DNA of 64,000 nt from an uncultured Lachnospiraceae bacterium (GTDB lineage Bacteria; Bacillota; Clostridia; Lachnospirales; Lachnospiraceae): contig CANOZK010000005.1 in the NCBI GenBank assembly GCA_947571775.1, positions 124,001 to 188,000 on the forward strand, given 5' to 3'. Below the pieces are notes generated by a model. The model was not told where the DNA came from, did no database searches, and worked only from the letters and a program-made list of their open reading frames with translations. Made by a program: the position numbers and the translations under genes. Position 1 is the first letter of the stretch. Every line of letters begins with the position of its first letter. Of the stretch, positions 1-8,765 are shown in pieces.

Positions 1-18
1 TTTTGCTGTGCTGCTTCG

Positions 19-58
19 GATGTTACCGGCGCATTCTAATGCATCCTCTGGTAACATC
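19..58 (-). promoter_or_regulatory. Leader-RNA hairpin of a gene beyond the left edge
   Basis: A 9-bp inverted repeat (GATGTTACC ... GGTAACATC) encloses a second small stem (GCATT-CT-AATGC). It lies just downstream of a leftward promoter at 85-112, so it would sit in the 5' leader of a transcript leaving the window. It matches no riboswitch class I can recall. Without the following sequence, attenuator, riboswitch and simple leader hairpin cannot be told apart. Confidence 0.35.
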
Positions 59-84
59 TACTTACCACTTACTACTTACGATTT

Positions 85-112
85 ATACTACCATACTTTT
101 ATCATTTGTCAA
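85..112 (-). promoter_or_regulatory. Sigma-A promoter firing off the left edge
   Basis: On the minus strand a perfect -35 TTGACA (107-112) is followed after 16 bp by TAGTAT (85-90). The alternative -10 TATAAA (82-87) has a 19-bp spacer. Nothing on this strand to the left within the window is coding, so the target gene is outside. Confidence 0.5.
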
Positions 113-137
113 TGAAAAAAAGCGGATTATTCCATTT

Positions 138-1127
138 TTATCTCAGTACCTCTTGGTAAACCCGCAGCACATTTTCCCCACAGATTTTATCGATCTGTCT
201 GGGCGAAAACTTTTCCTGCTCTAGCCGCAGCACCAGCTTTTTCATATCTCCTGCCGTCTGCATATCCCGGTTGCCCTCGATACCGTCAAAATCGCTGCCC
301 AGGCCGCAGCAGTCCTCTCCGCCCACCTGAATGATATGACGGATATGACAGATGATGGCATCCAGCAGCCTTCCCTGCTCTCTTTTATGCTCCATGCACA
401 GAAAATCTTCGCAGAAATTGATTCCCATTACGCCGCCTTTGTCTGCCAGGGCGCGAATCATCTCGTCGGTCAGGTTCCTGGTGACGCCGCAAATGGCAGA
501 TGCATTGGAATGGCTGGCCACAAAAGGCCCGCTGGTATGCTGAACCACATCCCAGAATCCCCCGTCGGACAAATGAGAAACGTCCACAATCATCCCCAGA
601 CGCTGTGCCTCCCTGACCACTTCCACCCCAAATTCCGTAAGACCCTGGTTGCTGCGCAGGGTAAACAGCGGATTGCCGTTCTTGTCCTTCTGGAGATTGG
701 GCATACCGATTTCGTTGGGATAATTCCAGGACAGACCGATCATACGCATCCCTAACTGGTATAATTTCTGCAAATTTGATAGGCTGCCCTTTAGGATCCC
801 GCCTTCCTCCATGCTCAAAAACGCGCTGATTTTCCCCGCTTCCCTGTTTCGGCAAATATCCTCCCAGCAAAGCGCAGGGGCGATCCCCTCGCCGCACAAT
901 TCCAACTCCTGCTTGTATAACGCAATCATTTCCAATGCCGTCTCAAACGGATCGTCCACCTTTCCCATATCCACAAAGATCGCAAAATTTTGCAGACAGT
1001 AATCCCCCGACTGCATTTTATTTAGATCTATGGAAAGGCTGTTAGCAGGCAAATGTTCCGTATGGCCTTTTTTCTTTCTCCAATATAACGCACTGATGGT
1101 ATCGCAGTGCATATCCGCGATTAACAT
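138..1127 (-). CDS. Membrane dipeptidase family (M19) zinc dipeptidase
   Basis: A 329-aa protein of the renal dipeptidase family, which hydrolyses dipeptides with a binuclear zinc site. The family pattern is visible in order: HCD near residue 7, the glutamate of SMEEGG near residue 107, a first His in VDVSHLSD, a second in ASHSNA, and GLGSDFDG near the C-terminus. There is no signal peptide, so it should act in the cytosol on imported or recycled peptides. The ATG at 1127 follows GGGAGGATAAAGAT, a good ribosome site. It stands alone: recO, on the same strand, starts from the previous unit, with 243 bp of AT-rich sequence between them in which I see no gene. Confidence 0.9.
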   Translation of the reverse strand: MLIADMHCDTISALYWRKKKGHTEHLPANSLSIDLNKMQSGDYCLQNFAIFVDMGKVDDPFETALEMIALYKQELELCGEGIAPALCWEDICRNREAGKISAFLSMEEGGILKGSLSNLQKLYQLGMRMIGLSWNYPNEIGMPNLQKDKNGNPLFTLRSNQGLTEFGVEVVREAQRLGMIVDVSHLSDGGFWDVVQHTSGPFVASHSNASAICGVTRNLTDEMIRALADKGGVMGINFCEDFLCMEHKREQGRLLDAIICHIRHIIQVGGEDCCGLGSDFDGIEGNRDMQTAGDMKKLVLRLEQEKFSPRQIDKICGENVLRVYQEVLR

Positions 1128-1370
1128 ATCTTTATCCTCCCGTCATTCTACCCAGATCATTTTCCTAAATGCAGATTTTCTCTCTTTATCTTTTCCATAT
1201 GATCAATAAAACAAAATATATCTGTATAAGGATTGCATTCATTTGCGTAGCAGTCTTTCCATATGGATCACCCCCAAAATGCAGTACAAACCATACTTCA
1301 AAACATGGATTAGAAAATATATTGTACAGACCTTCTTTTTTACAGCCATCCAGCAAATGAAATACCCTTT

Positions 1371-2159
1371 TTATATCCGGGTTGGATTTCGGATCGGAAT
1401 CAAACGCACAGTATCCCCTGTCATCCGATCCAGGATTTCCTGGCTTTTGATTTTCCGCTCCAGCGTTTGCTGCATCAGCCCGCCCACCACCAGATCAAGC
1501 TGTGACTGGACTTTTGGTTTTATGGTAAAGGAATACAGCTTTTTTAACGGAACCGAGACAATATACTGCAAAGCATAGACGGCAGGAGCATCCAGTTTTT
1601 GAGCGTCCTGCGCCAGCGGAGCGCAGAGCGGGCACAGCATCCCATGCTTTTTCCAGGAAAAGGCCGTCAGCCTTTCCAGATTCCCACAGGATACGCAGGC
1701 CCCCACCTGGGGGTATTCCCCCTGTACCACGAGTGTCCGCAGCTCAAACACTCTGCGAATCAGACGGTTGTCGATGCTGGGATTCATCAAAGCTTTTAAA
1801 GAGAGATACAGCAAGTTCAGCATCCCGCTTTCGTCCGCATTTTCCTGTCCGTAGTAATCTGCCAGTTCCAGGAAATAAAAGCCGTAGTAAATCTCCGGCT
1901 GTGCTTTCGGCAAATCTGTAAAATAACTGCGCACGCCCGCCTGCTGCATATGATAGCTGTTTCTTCCCTCGTATAGCTGAAAGGAGCCGAAGACAAAAGG
2001 AGTTGCGGCCGCCAGCAGAGAACTGTTGGGCCGCCGCGCGCCTTTGGCAAAAACGGTCAGCTTCCCCCTCTCTTTTGTGAGAAGTACCAACCTTTTGTCA
2101 TAATCCCCCACAGGCATGGAGGAAAGTACCATGCCTGTGACGGTAACGCTGCCGCTCAA
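1371..2159 (-). CDS. recO: DNA repair protein RecO
   Basis: A 262-aa RecO, the recombination mediator that helps RecR load RecA on SSB-coated DNA in the RecFOR pathway. The N-terminal OB fold begins with VTVTGMVLSS and DYDKRLVLLTKERGK. A four-cysteine zinc knuckle (CVSCG ... CPLC) lies near residues 150-180. The start is a TTG: it is the only in-frame start that keeps the conserved N-terminus, and an AAAGGATG site lies in the last codons of era, 3 bp upstream of which era ends. It is the last gene of an M16 peptidase-era-recO unit, a frequent clostridial order. Confidence 0.95.
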   Translation of the reverse strand: MSGSVTVTGMVLSSMPVGDYDKRLVLLTKERGKLTVFAKGARRPNSSLLAAATPFVFGSFQLYEGRNSYHMQQAGVRSYFTDLPKAQPEIYYGFYFLELADYYGQENADESGMLNLLYLSLKALMNPSIDNRLIRRVFELRTLVVQGEYPQVGACVSCGNLERLTAFSWKKHGMLCPLCAPLAQDAQKLDAPAVYALQYIVSVPLKKLYSFTIKPKVQSQLDLVVGGLMQQTLERKIKSQEILDRMTGDTVRLIPIRNPTRI

Positions 2160-2162
2160 GTT

Positions 2163-3074
2163 TTACACATCCTTTTTCTCATAGCCGAAGTTTTTCATCA
2201 GGAAATCGCTGTCCCGCCAATTCTTCTGGATTTTTACCCACAATTTTAAATTGACCTTCTGCTCCAGCATCTGTTCGATCTCATACCGGGCGTTGGTGCC
2301 GATTTTTTTCAGCATAGCCCCCTGCTTTCCGATGATAATTCCTTTGTGAGAAGCCTTTTCGCAGATAATGGTCGCCTCGATGTCCACCAGTTTCTTGCCT
2401 TTTCGCTTTTTCATGGTGTCGATGACGACTGCGATGCCGTGGGGAATTTCTTCATCCAGGGCGTGCAGGGATTTTTCCCGGATCACCTCCGCCACAATCT
2501 GTCTTACGGGCTGGTCGGTTACCGTGTCTTCGTCGTAAAATAGCGGGCCTTCGGGGAGATATTGGTAAATGCTGTCCACCACATCCTGGGTATTGTCGCC
2601 TTTTAACGCGGATACTGGGATGATCTCGTCAAAATCATGCAGTTTGCGGTAAGCGTCGATAACCAGCAGCGCCTCTTCTTTCTGGATCGTATCCACTTTG
2701 TTGATAACCAGAATCACAGGCACCTGCACGCTCTCTAACTGTTCTGCGATATGCCGATCTCCCGGCCCGATATAGTCGGAAGGCTCCACCAGCCACAGAA
2801 TGACGTCCACTTCCCGCAAAGCCCGGTTGGCCACTTGCACCATATATTCGCCCAGCTTGTTTTTCGCCTTGTGGATTCCCGGTGTGTCCAGAAATACAAT
2901 CTGACCCCGCTCGTCGGTATAGACTGTCTGAATGCGGTTGCGGGTGGTCTGCGGCTTCTTGGAGGTGATGGCAATCTTCTGCCCAATCAACTGATTCATC
3001 AAGGTTGATTTTCCTACATTGGGCCGTCCAATGATTGCGGTAAATCCTGATTTCTTTTCCATAAATTCTTTCAC
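2163..3074 (-). CDS. era: GTPase Era
   Basis: A 303-aa Era GTPase, an essential 16S rRNA-binding factor for 30S subunit maturation. G1 is GRPNVGKST, G3 DTPG, G4 NKVD, followed by a C-terminal KH domain with the GKQGAMLKKIG loop. The GTG at 3074 overlaps the stop of the upstream peptidase gene (GTGA), 5 nt after AAGGG, so the two are translationally coupled; an ATG at 3062 is a weaker alternative. Confidence 0.97.
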   Translation of the reverse strand: MKEFMEKKSGFTAIIGRPNVGKSTLMNQLIGQKIAITSKKPQTTRNRIQTVYTDERGQIVFLDTPGIHKAKNKLGEYMVQVANRALREVDVILWLVEPSDYIGPGDRHIAEQLESVQVPVILVINKVDTIQKEEALLVIDAYRKLHDFDEIIPVSALKGDNTQDVVDSIYQYLPEGPLFYDEDTVTDQPVRQIVAEVIREKSLHALDEEIPHGIAVVIDTMKKRKGKKLVDIEATIICEKASHKGIIIGKQGAMLKKIGTNARYEIEQMLEQKVNLKLWVKIQKNWRDSDFLMKNFGYEKKDV

Positions 3075-6001
3075 TTTTTCCCTTCCGCAAGATATTTAAT
3101 GTCTGCAAACAGCTCCTTTTCCTTGCCGATCATCTCCTCGCCGCCGATGACGCAGATCCAATCCTGGCTCAGAACTGCCTCCACAATTTCGGCCAACGCC
3201 TGGATGTCCTCCGGCGTGGCGTCCAAAATCTGATCCCGCTCCCGCTGCATCATCTCCTCTGTAAGTCCCATAAAATACGCGGAGGTGGAGATCTGCCCTT
3301 TCATATGCGGCGTCATCGGTACGTCCTTTACACTGATGGCTCCGATGATATATTTGGTCATCGTCCGTTCGTCCGCCTGGAATGTTCTCAGGTATTTTGG
3401 AATTCCCTGGTATACGTCCAGCGTTTCCCGCAGATGCGGATCACGGTAGGAGACGAAGAAGCCTTCCCCGTTTCTGCGGAATCCGCTCATGCATCCATAC
3501 GCGCCGCCTTTTACCCGCACCTGGCTCCACAGATAATCGTAACTCAAGATCACTTTCAGGACATTCAAAGCCCCAGTATATTCACATCCGGCTTTTCGAT
3601 AATTTCCGGCCTGCGCCACGTACTGCACCTGCCCGGCGGTACAGAATGCCTCATTGTGCCATGGATTTTTGTCTGTCTTGGCTGTTTCCAAAGCTTTGCC
3701 GTCTCTTAACGTACCGCGGAACGCTTCTGCCAAGCTCATGACCTTCTCCCGCTGCGACTCTTCGCCAGTAAAGCTGATTTTCAGATTTTCCGGGCGGAAG
3801 ATCCTGCCCATCAGATCCTGGAGCTTCTCTATCAATTCTTGTTTTCGGGAGTCAAACTCCTGCTCCAGTTTTTCTATAAATTTGTAAAAAGCAATCCCGT
3901 CGATCTGCTCCTGGAACCAGCCCATCGGGGAGAAATAAGACATGGCCCGCTGTACGGCCGTGGAATGGCCGGCGCTCGCCAGACCTGTCTGCATTCTGGA
4001 TTTTAAGCGGGCGATAATCTCGTAAAGCCGCTTGGTATCTTTCAGGTTGGAAGTGGTCAGGATTTCTTCCATCATCTGGAAAACAAAGTCCATTTTCGGA
4101 TAAAGGGCTTTGCTGCGGATGCCGAACAGGGCAGTGTACGAGTCCTCTTTTTCCAGTTGCTGAAAGACCTCCGTGCCGCAGTGGATGCCGCCGGTATTGA
4201 CGTTAATCTCGTTAAACAGCTCTCCGTAGGTGAAATTTTTGGTATCCACATATCCCAGCACCAAGCGCAGAAGCCCCGCATACGGAATCAGCTCTTGTGA
4301 AATTCCTTTTAGGTCAAAGAAAACCGTCAGATAGCCGATGCCGTTGGTATCTACGTCATGATGCAGAAACAGCGTATCGCCGATAAAATATTCCTTGTTA
4401 TATAATTTTGCCGCTTCTCTGCGGATATCGCTTCTTTTTAACATCGGAATGCTGGCGAGAGCCTCCGGCGTTTCCTCCTCTTCCTGATACGCCTCCAAAG
4501 CCTTTGTCCGATCCGCCATTTCCTGAATCTCCTGCTGAGACATTCCCGCCTTTAAGGCAGCCAGCTTTTCCTGTACTTCCTGGTCATTTTCGGCGGCCAG
4601 GCCTTTCTTGGGCTTTAATGTCAGGCAGGTAACATGAGTATTATCCAGCATATAAGTCTGGATCAGATTTTCAAAATAGTTTGTGTGTACTTTTTCTTTC
4701 AAATCTTCATAAATCTTCAATTGCTTCAATTCTGCAAACGGCTGTTCATCGTCGTACAGCCAACTGCTGAAAGCTTCCAGCCCGTATATCAATCCCTTGG
4801 GATGAGAGGAAAAGTCCGCCTCCCGGAAACGGAATTCAAAGTAATTAATGCCCGCCTCCAAGGCTTTCTTGTCCATACCGTCTTTTACCAGATGGGAAAG
4901 CGTATCCCGGATAATCTGGACAAACCGTTCTTTGTCGCATTCGTCGGCATTTTTTGCCACAATGGAGAAATACGGCTGGCAGATACCGTCGTCAAAACTG
5001 CCGTAAATATCTTTGCCGACGCCCGCGTCCAACAGGGCTTTTTTCAAAGGCGCGCCCGGAGAATTTAACAGAGCGTAGTCCAGAATTAAAAAGGACATGC
5101 AAAACGGAATATCCAGGCTGCTGCCCATGACCATATTGTAGGACAGATAGGTGTTGCCCTCCTCATCCTCATTGTCCAGAATCGGGTAATACCGCTCCAG
5201 ATCCTTTGCTTTATCAAACGGTTTTTGCAGAGAAATCGCCGAGTCCACGGCAATCCGATCGAATTTGGATAAATACTCCCGATCGATAAAATCCAGTTTT
5301 TCCGCCATATCCATATCCCCGTACAGATAGATATAGCTGTTGGCCGGGTGATAATACTGCCTGTGAAAATCCAGAAACTGTTCATAGGTCAGGTTGGGAA
5401 TATCTTTGGGGTCGCCGCCGGATTCCACCCCGTAAGGCGTATCTGGGAACAGGGAGTTTAAGATTTCCCGATCCAGCACTTCATCCGCCGAGGAAAAGAC
5501 CCCTTTCATCTCATTGTAAACCACGCCGTTATAAGAAATCGCATCCTCTGTATTTTTTAACTGATAATGCCATCCCTCCTGACGGAAGATCTCCTCATGG
5601 CGATAAATATTCGGGAAAAATACCGCATCCAGATAGACATGCATCAAATTCTGAAAATCCTGCTGGTTGCAGCTTGCTACCGGATAAACCGTCTTGTCGG
5701 AATAAGTCATCGCATTCAAAAACGTGTTCAGGGAGCCCTTGGCCAACTCCACAAACGGGTCTTTTAACGGAAACTTCTCCGAGCCGCACAGCACGCTGTG
5801 TTCTAGGATATGCGCTACTCCGGTGCTGTCCTTGGGCGGCGTGCGAAACCCGATATAGAATACCTTGTTGTCGTCGTCATTTTCCACCAGCATCACTCTG
5901 GCCCCGCTTTTCTTATGGCGAAGGAGCGTTCCCTTAGAGCGAATATCCGCCAGGTCTTCCTCCTTCACCAGTTCGTAAGCTGGTATCTTATCTCTATCCA
6001 T
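3071..6001 (-). CDS. M16C-family zinc metallopeptidase (presequence protease-like)
   Basis: A 976-aa protein of the insulinase family, subfamily M16C, built of two homologous halves that close around short unfolded peptides. The inverted zinc motif HILEH is at about residues 64-68 and the third ligand lies in the NEMKGVFSS segment about 75 residues later. M16C_assoc-like sequence fills the centre. Full length (~970 aa) is usual for the family. There is no signal peptide, so the likely role is turnover of peptide fragments in the cytosol. The ATG at 6001 is preferred to the one at 6007 because GAGGA is then 6 nt upstream. It overlaps era by 4 nt. Confidence 0.92.
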   Translation of the reverse strand: MDRDKIPAYELVKEEDLADIRSKGTLLRHKKSGARVMLVENDDDNKVFYIGFRTPPKDSTGVAHILEHSVLCGSEKFPLKDPFVELAKGSLNTFLNAMTYSDKTVYPVASCNQQDFQNLMHVYLDAVFFPNIYRHEEIFRQEGWHYQLKNTEDAISYNGVVYNEMKGVFSSADEVLDREILNSLFPDTPYGVESGGDPKDIPNLTYEQFLDFHRQYYHPANSYIYLYGDMDMAEKLDFIDREYLSKFDRIAVDSAISLQKPFDKAKDLERYYPILDNEDEEGNTYLSYNMVMGSSLDIPFCMSFLILDYALLNSPGAPLKKALLDAGVGKDIYGSFDDGICQPYFSIVAKNADECDKERFVQIIRDTLSHLVKDGMDKKALEAGINYFEFRFREADFSSHPKGLIYGLEAFSSWLYDDEQPFAELKQLKIYEDLKEKVHTNYFENLIQTYMLDNTHVTCLTLKPKKGLAAENDQEVQEKLAALKAGMSQQEIQEMADRTKALEAYQEEEETPEALASIPMLKRSDIRREAAKLYNKEYFIGDTLFLHHDVDTNGIGYLTVFFDLKGISQELIPYAGLLRLVLGYVDTKNFTYGELFNEINVNTGGIHCGTEVFQQLEKEDSYTALFGIRSKALYPKMDFVFQMMEEILTTSNLKDTKRLYEIIARLKSRMQTGLASAGHSTAVQRAMSYFSPMGWFQEQIDGIAFYKFIEKLEQEFDSRKQELIEKLQDLMGRIFRPENLKISFTGEESQREKVMSLAEAFRGTLRDGKALETAKTDKNPWHNEAFCTAGQVQYVAQAGNYRKAGCEYTGALNVLKVILSYDYLWSQVRVKGGAYGCMSGFRRNGEGFFVSYRDPHLRETLDVYQGIPKYLRTFQADERTMTKYIIGAISVKDVPMTPHMKGQISTSAYFMGLTEEMMQRERDQILDATPEDIQALAEIVEAVLSQDWICVIGGEEMIGKEKELFADIKYLAEGKK

Positions 6002-6022
6002 AAACATTCCTCGCTTTCCTTT

Positions 6023-7138
6023 TTATTTGCTCGTGTATTGCAGTTCGCTTTCTGCCATACTTAAAGCCGCTTCGATTACCTTATCCATGTCCATATAGCG
6101 GTACATTCCCAGTCTTCCGCCGAACAGAACCCTTGGCTCGTCCAGCGCCAGTTTTTCGTATTTGTTGAAAAGCTCTGTGTTTTGGCTGTCATTGACCGGG
6201 TAATACGGCTCCGCCCCCTGCTCCCATGGATGGGGGTATTCTTTTGTGATCACCGTCTTCGGCTGGGTGCCGAACTCAAAATGTTTGTGCTCGATAATCC
6301 GGGTATACGGCACTTCGTAGTCTGTATAATTGATAACCGCATTTCCCTGATAATTGCCCATGTCCAGCACTTCTGTTTCAAATTGCAGAGACCGGTATTC
6401 CAACGGCCCGTAGCAGTAATCGAAATATTCATCGATCATCCCAGTATAAATCACCTTGTCCGCCTGGGCAAGCAGCGCTTCTTTTTCCTCAATAAAATCG
6501 ACTCCCAGACACACCTGCACGCCCTCCAGCAGTTTTTTTATAATACGGGTATAACCGCCCTTGGGAATCCCCTGATAAGGGTCTTTGAAGTAGTTGTTGT
6601 CGTAGGTGTAGCGCAGCGGCAGCCTGCGGATGATAAAAGACGGAAGCTCCTTGCACGGCCGCCCCCACTGTTTTCTGGTATAGCCTTCGATCAATTTTTC
6701 GTAAACGTCCTTGCCCACCAGGGCCAGCGCCTGTTCCTCCAGATTCTTCGGTTCCACAATATGCATTTGGGCGATCTGTTCCTGAATCTTTGCCTGCGCC
6801 TGCGCCGGCGTCACCACGCCCCACAGTTGATGAAACGTGTTCATATTGAACGGAAGGTTGTACAATTCATCTTTATAAATGGCAACCGGGGAATTGACAA
6901 AATGGTTAAATTCTGCGAATTGATTTACATAATCCCAAACCTGCTTATTAGAGGTATGGAAAATGTGCGCGCCGTAGCAGTGTACTTGGATGCCTTCCAC
7001 TTCTTTGGTGTAAATATTCCCCCCGATGTGCTCCCGTTTGTCGATCACCAGGCAGGTCTTTCCCTTCTGCACTGCCTCGCGGGCAAATACTGCGCCAAAC
7101 AGCCCAGCCCCCACAATCAAATAGTCGTATCTCTTCAT
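6023..7138 (-). CDS. glf: UDP-galactopyranose mutase
   Basis: A 371-aa flavoenzyme that interconverts UDP-galactopyranose and UDP-galactofuranose, the donor for Galf in surface glycans. The N-terminal FAD-binding GAGLFGAVFA motif and the ERHIGGN-type second loop (KREHIGGN) are present, as are the GLF-domain arginine segments (TRKQWG, GGRLGMYRYMDMD). Start at 7138 is chosen over 7150 because AAGGATGG is then about 8 nt upstream. It ends 21 bp before the M16 gene and may be co-transcribed with it. No other Galf genes are nearby. Confidence 0.95.
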   Translation of the reverse strand: MKRYDYLIVGAGLFGAVFAREAVQKGKTCLVIDKREHIGGNIYTKEVEGIQVHCYGAHIFHTSNKQVWDYVNQFAEFNHFVNSPVAIYKDELYNLPFNMNTFHQLWGVVTPAQAQAKIQEQIAQMHIVEPKNLEEQALALVGKDVYEKLIEGYTRKQWGRPCKELPSFIIRRLPLRYTYDNNYFKDPYQGIPKGGYTRIIKKLLEGVQVCLGVDFIEEKEALLAQADKVIYTGMIDEYFDYCYGPLEYRSLQFETEVLDMGNYQGNAVINYTDYEVPYTRIIEHKHFEFGTQPKTVITKEYPHPWEQGAEPYYPVNDSQNTELFNKYEKLALDEPRVLFGGRLGMYRYMDMDKVIEAALSMAESELQYTSK

Positions 7139-7231
7139 AGCTGTCACCATCCTTTTTCTAAACGGCCTATAATCAGCCTTTTTGTTATTATACCAAACTT
7201 TAACTTATTTGTAATCTATAATGAAAATCTT

Positions 7232-7260
7232 TTGACAAATTTCCTTGTGTTCCTTATACT
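7232..7260 (+). promoter_or_regulatory. Sigma-A promoter of the TrpB2 gene
   Basis: A perfect TTGACA (7232-7237), a 17-bp spacer and TATACT (7255-7260). Transcription would start near 7267, which rules out an upstream ATG at 7266 as a normal start and supports the ATG at 7317. Confidence 0.75.
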
Positions 7261-7316
7261 AGAGTATGTTTGATATAGTAAAGCAGAAAAGTGAATTACA
7301 GAAGGGAGTCAATGAT

Positions 7317-8693
7317 ATGAGAAAGGTACCTCACAGAATTTATCTAAGCGAAGAACAGATGCCCACACAATGGTACAATCTGCGGGCTGATATGAAAGAC
7401 CTGCCCGATCCCATGATAAATCCCGCTACCGGAAAACCCGCCATAGAGGAAGACCTCTACCCGGTCTTTTGCAAAGAACTTGCCCGTCAGGAAATGGACA
7501 ACACCACCCGTTACGTTCCCATTCCAGAAGAAGTCCTGGAGTTTTACCGAATGTACCGCCCCTCACCTTTGATCCGGGCCTATAACCTGGAAAAATCCCT
7601 GGACACTCCGGCCAAGATTTATTACAAATTCGAGGGAAACAACACGTCGGGAAGCCACAAACTCAATTCCGCTGTGGCGCAGGCTTATTATGCAAAAGAA
7701 CAAAACTTAAAGGGCGTGACTACGGAAACAGGCGCCGGACAATGGGGAACGGCGCTGGCGGAAGCTTGTTCCTTCTTCCACCTGCCGCTGACCGTCTATA
7801 TGGTAAAATGTTCTTACGAACAGAAGCCTTTCCGCAAATCGGTGATTCAGACCTTTGACGCGGACATCATCCCCAGCCCCAGCAACACCACCCAGGTGGG
7901 CAGAAAAATTCTGGAGGAAAATCCAGACACCACCGGAAGCCTGGGCTGCGCCATCTCCGAGGCTGTGGAAAAAGCAGTCACCACAGACGGCTACAAATAC
8001 GTATTGGGCTCTGTGTTAAATCAAGTCCTGCTACACCAGTCCATCATAGGTGAAGAAAGCCTGCTGGCCATGCAGATGATCGACGAATATCCAGATGTGA
8101 TCGTAGGCTGCGCCGGAGGCGGCTCAAATCTGGGCGGATTAATCGCGCCCTTTATGCGGGATAAGCTGACCGGAAAGGCCAATCCTCGGATCGTCGCTGT
8201 GGAACCGGCTTCCTGCCCGTCTATGACCCGTGGAAAATACGCTTATGATTTCTGTGATACCGGAAAAGTAACGCCTATGGCCCGCATGTATACACTGGGC
8301 TGCGATTTCATTCCGTCTGCGAACCATGCCGGGGGCCTGCGTTATCATGGAATGTCCCCCATTTTATCGAAATTATACCATGACGGATATATGGAGGCCG
8401 TCTCCGCCGAACAGACCAAGATTTTTGAAACCGCCGTGCAGTTTGCAAAACAGGAAACCATCCTTCCCGCACCGGAATCTGCCCATGCGATCTACGGCGC
8501 AGTCCAGGAGGCAATCAAATGCAGGGAATCTGGAGAAGCCAAGACCATTCTCTTCGGGCTGACCGGAACCGGATATTTTGATATGGTGGCTTACCAATCT
8601 TATATGGAGCATACTATGGCAGACTATATTCCTTCCGATGAAGAATTAGAAGCAAGCTTTGCCAAACTGCCAAAAATTCCGGGCATTCAATAA
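7317..8693 (+). CDS. trpB: TrpB2-type PLP-dependent tryptophan synthase beta chain
   Basis: A 458-aa PLP enzyme of the TrpB2 branch, longer than classical TrpB (~400 aa). The PLP lysine lies in SGSHKLNSA, the GAGQWG loop follows, and the phosphate loop is GCAGGGSNLGG; GGLRYHG is typical of TrpB2. It would condense indole (or an analogue) with serine. There is no trpA or other trp gene near, so a stand-alone role (indole salvage or another substrate) is possible. The start at 7317 follows GAAGGGAG at a good distance and a strong promoter lies 60 bp before it. A hairpin terminator follows the stop. Confidence 0.9.
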   Translation: MRKVPHRIYLSEEQMPTQWYNLRADMKDLPDPMINPATGKPAIEEDLYPVFCKELARQEMDNTTRYVPIPEEVLEFYRMYRPSPLIRAYNLEKSLDTPAKIYYKFEGNNTSGSHKLNSAVAQAYYAKEQNLKGVTTETGAGQWGTALAEACSFFHLPLTVYMVKCSYEQKPFRKSVIQTFDADIIPSPSNTTQVGRKILEENPDTTGSLGCAISEAVEKAVTTDGYKYVLGSVLNQVLLHQSIIGEESLLAMQMIDEYPDVIVGCAGGGSNLGGLIAPFMRDKLTGKANPRIVAVEPASCPSMTRGKYAYDFCDTGKVTPMARMYTLGCDFIPSANHAGGLRYHGMSPILSKLYHDGYMEAVSAEQTKIFETAVQFAKQETILPAPESAHAIYGAVQEAIKCRESGEAKTILFGLTGTGYFDMVAYQSYMEHTMADYIPSDEELEASFAKLPKIPGIQ

Positions 8694-8700
8694 AAACATC

Positions 8701-8727
8701 TGGTACTTTTCTGCTGGAAAAGTACCA
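8701..8727 (+). terminator. Hairpin after trpB, left part of an interspersed repeat
   Basis: A 10-bp stem, TGGTACTTTT with AAAAGTACCA, 7 bp after the trpB stop. It is the same sequence that opens the repeat copy at 48128, so the element doubles as a 3'-end hairpin between convergent genes. A long T-run is absent, so termination strength is uncertain. Confidence 0.5.
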
Positions 8728-8765
8728 AAAGCGCCGGGGGATTGCAGATTTCAATTTCCGCACTC
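8701..8765. repeat. Interspersed repeat, copy A (left half)
   Basis: GTACTTTTCT, the AAAAGTACC arm, AAAAGC, then CCGGGGGATTGCAGATTT. It matches copy B at 48128 for about 50 bp and then diverges. It extends into the last codons of the convergent MOSC-Mog gene. Only the left half of the element is present here. Confidence 0.5.

Noticed and set aside
6182-7273. 363-aa plus-strand frame opposite glf
   Set aside because: It is antisense to a clear UDP-galactopyranose mutase, has no ribosome site or recognisable domain, and its composition is that of a shadow frame.
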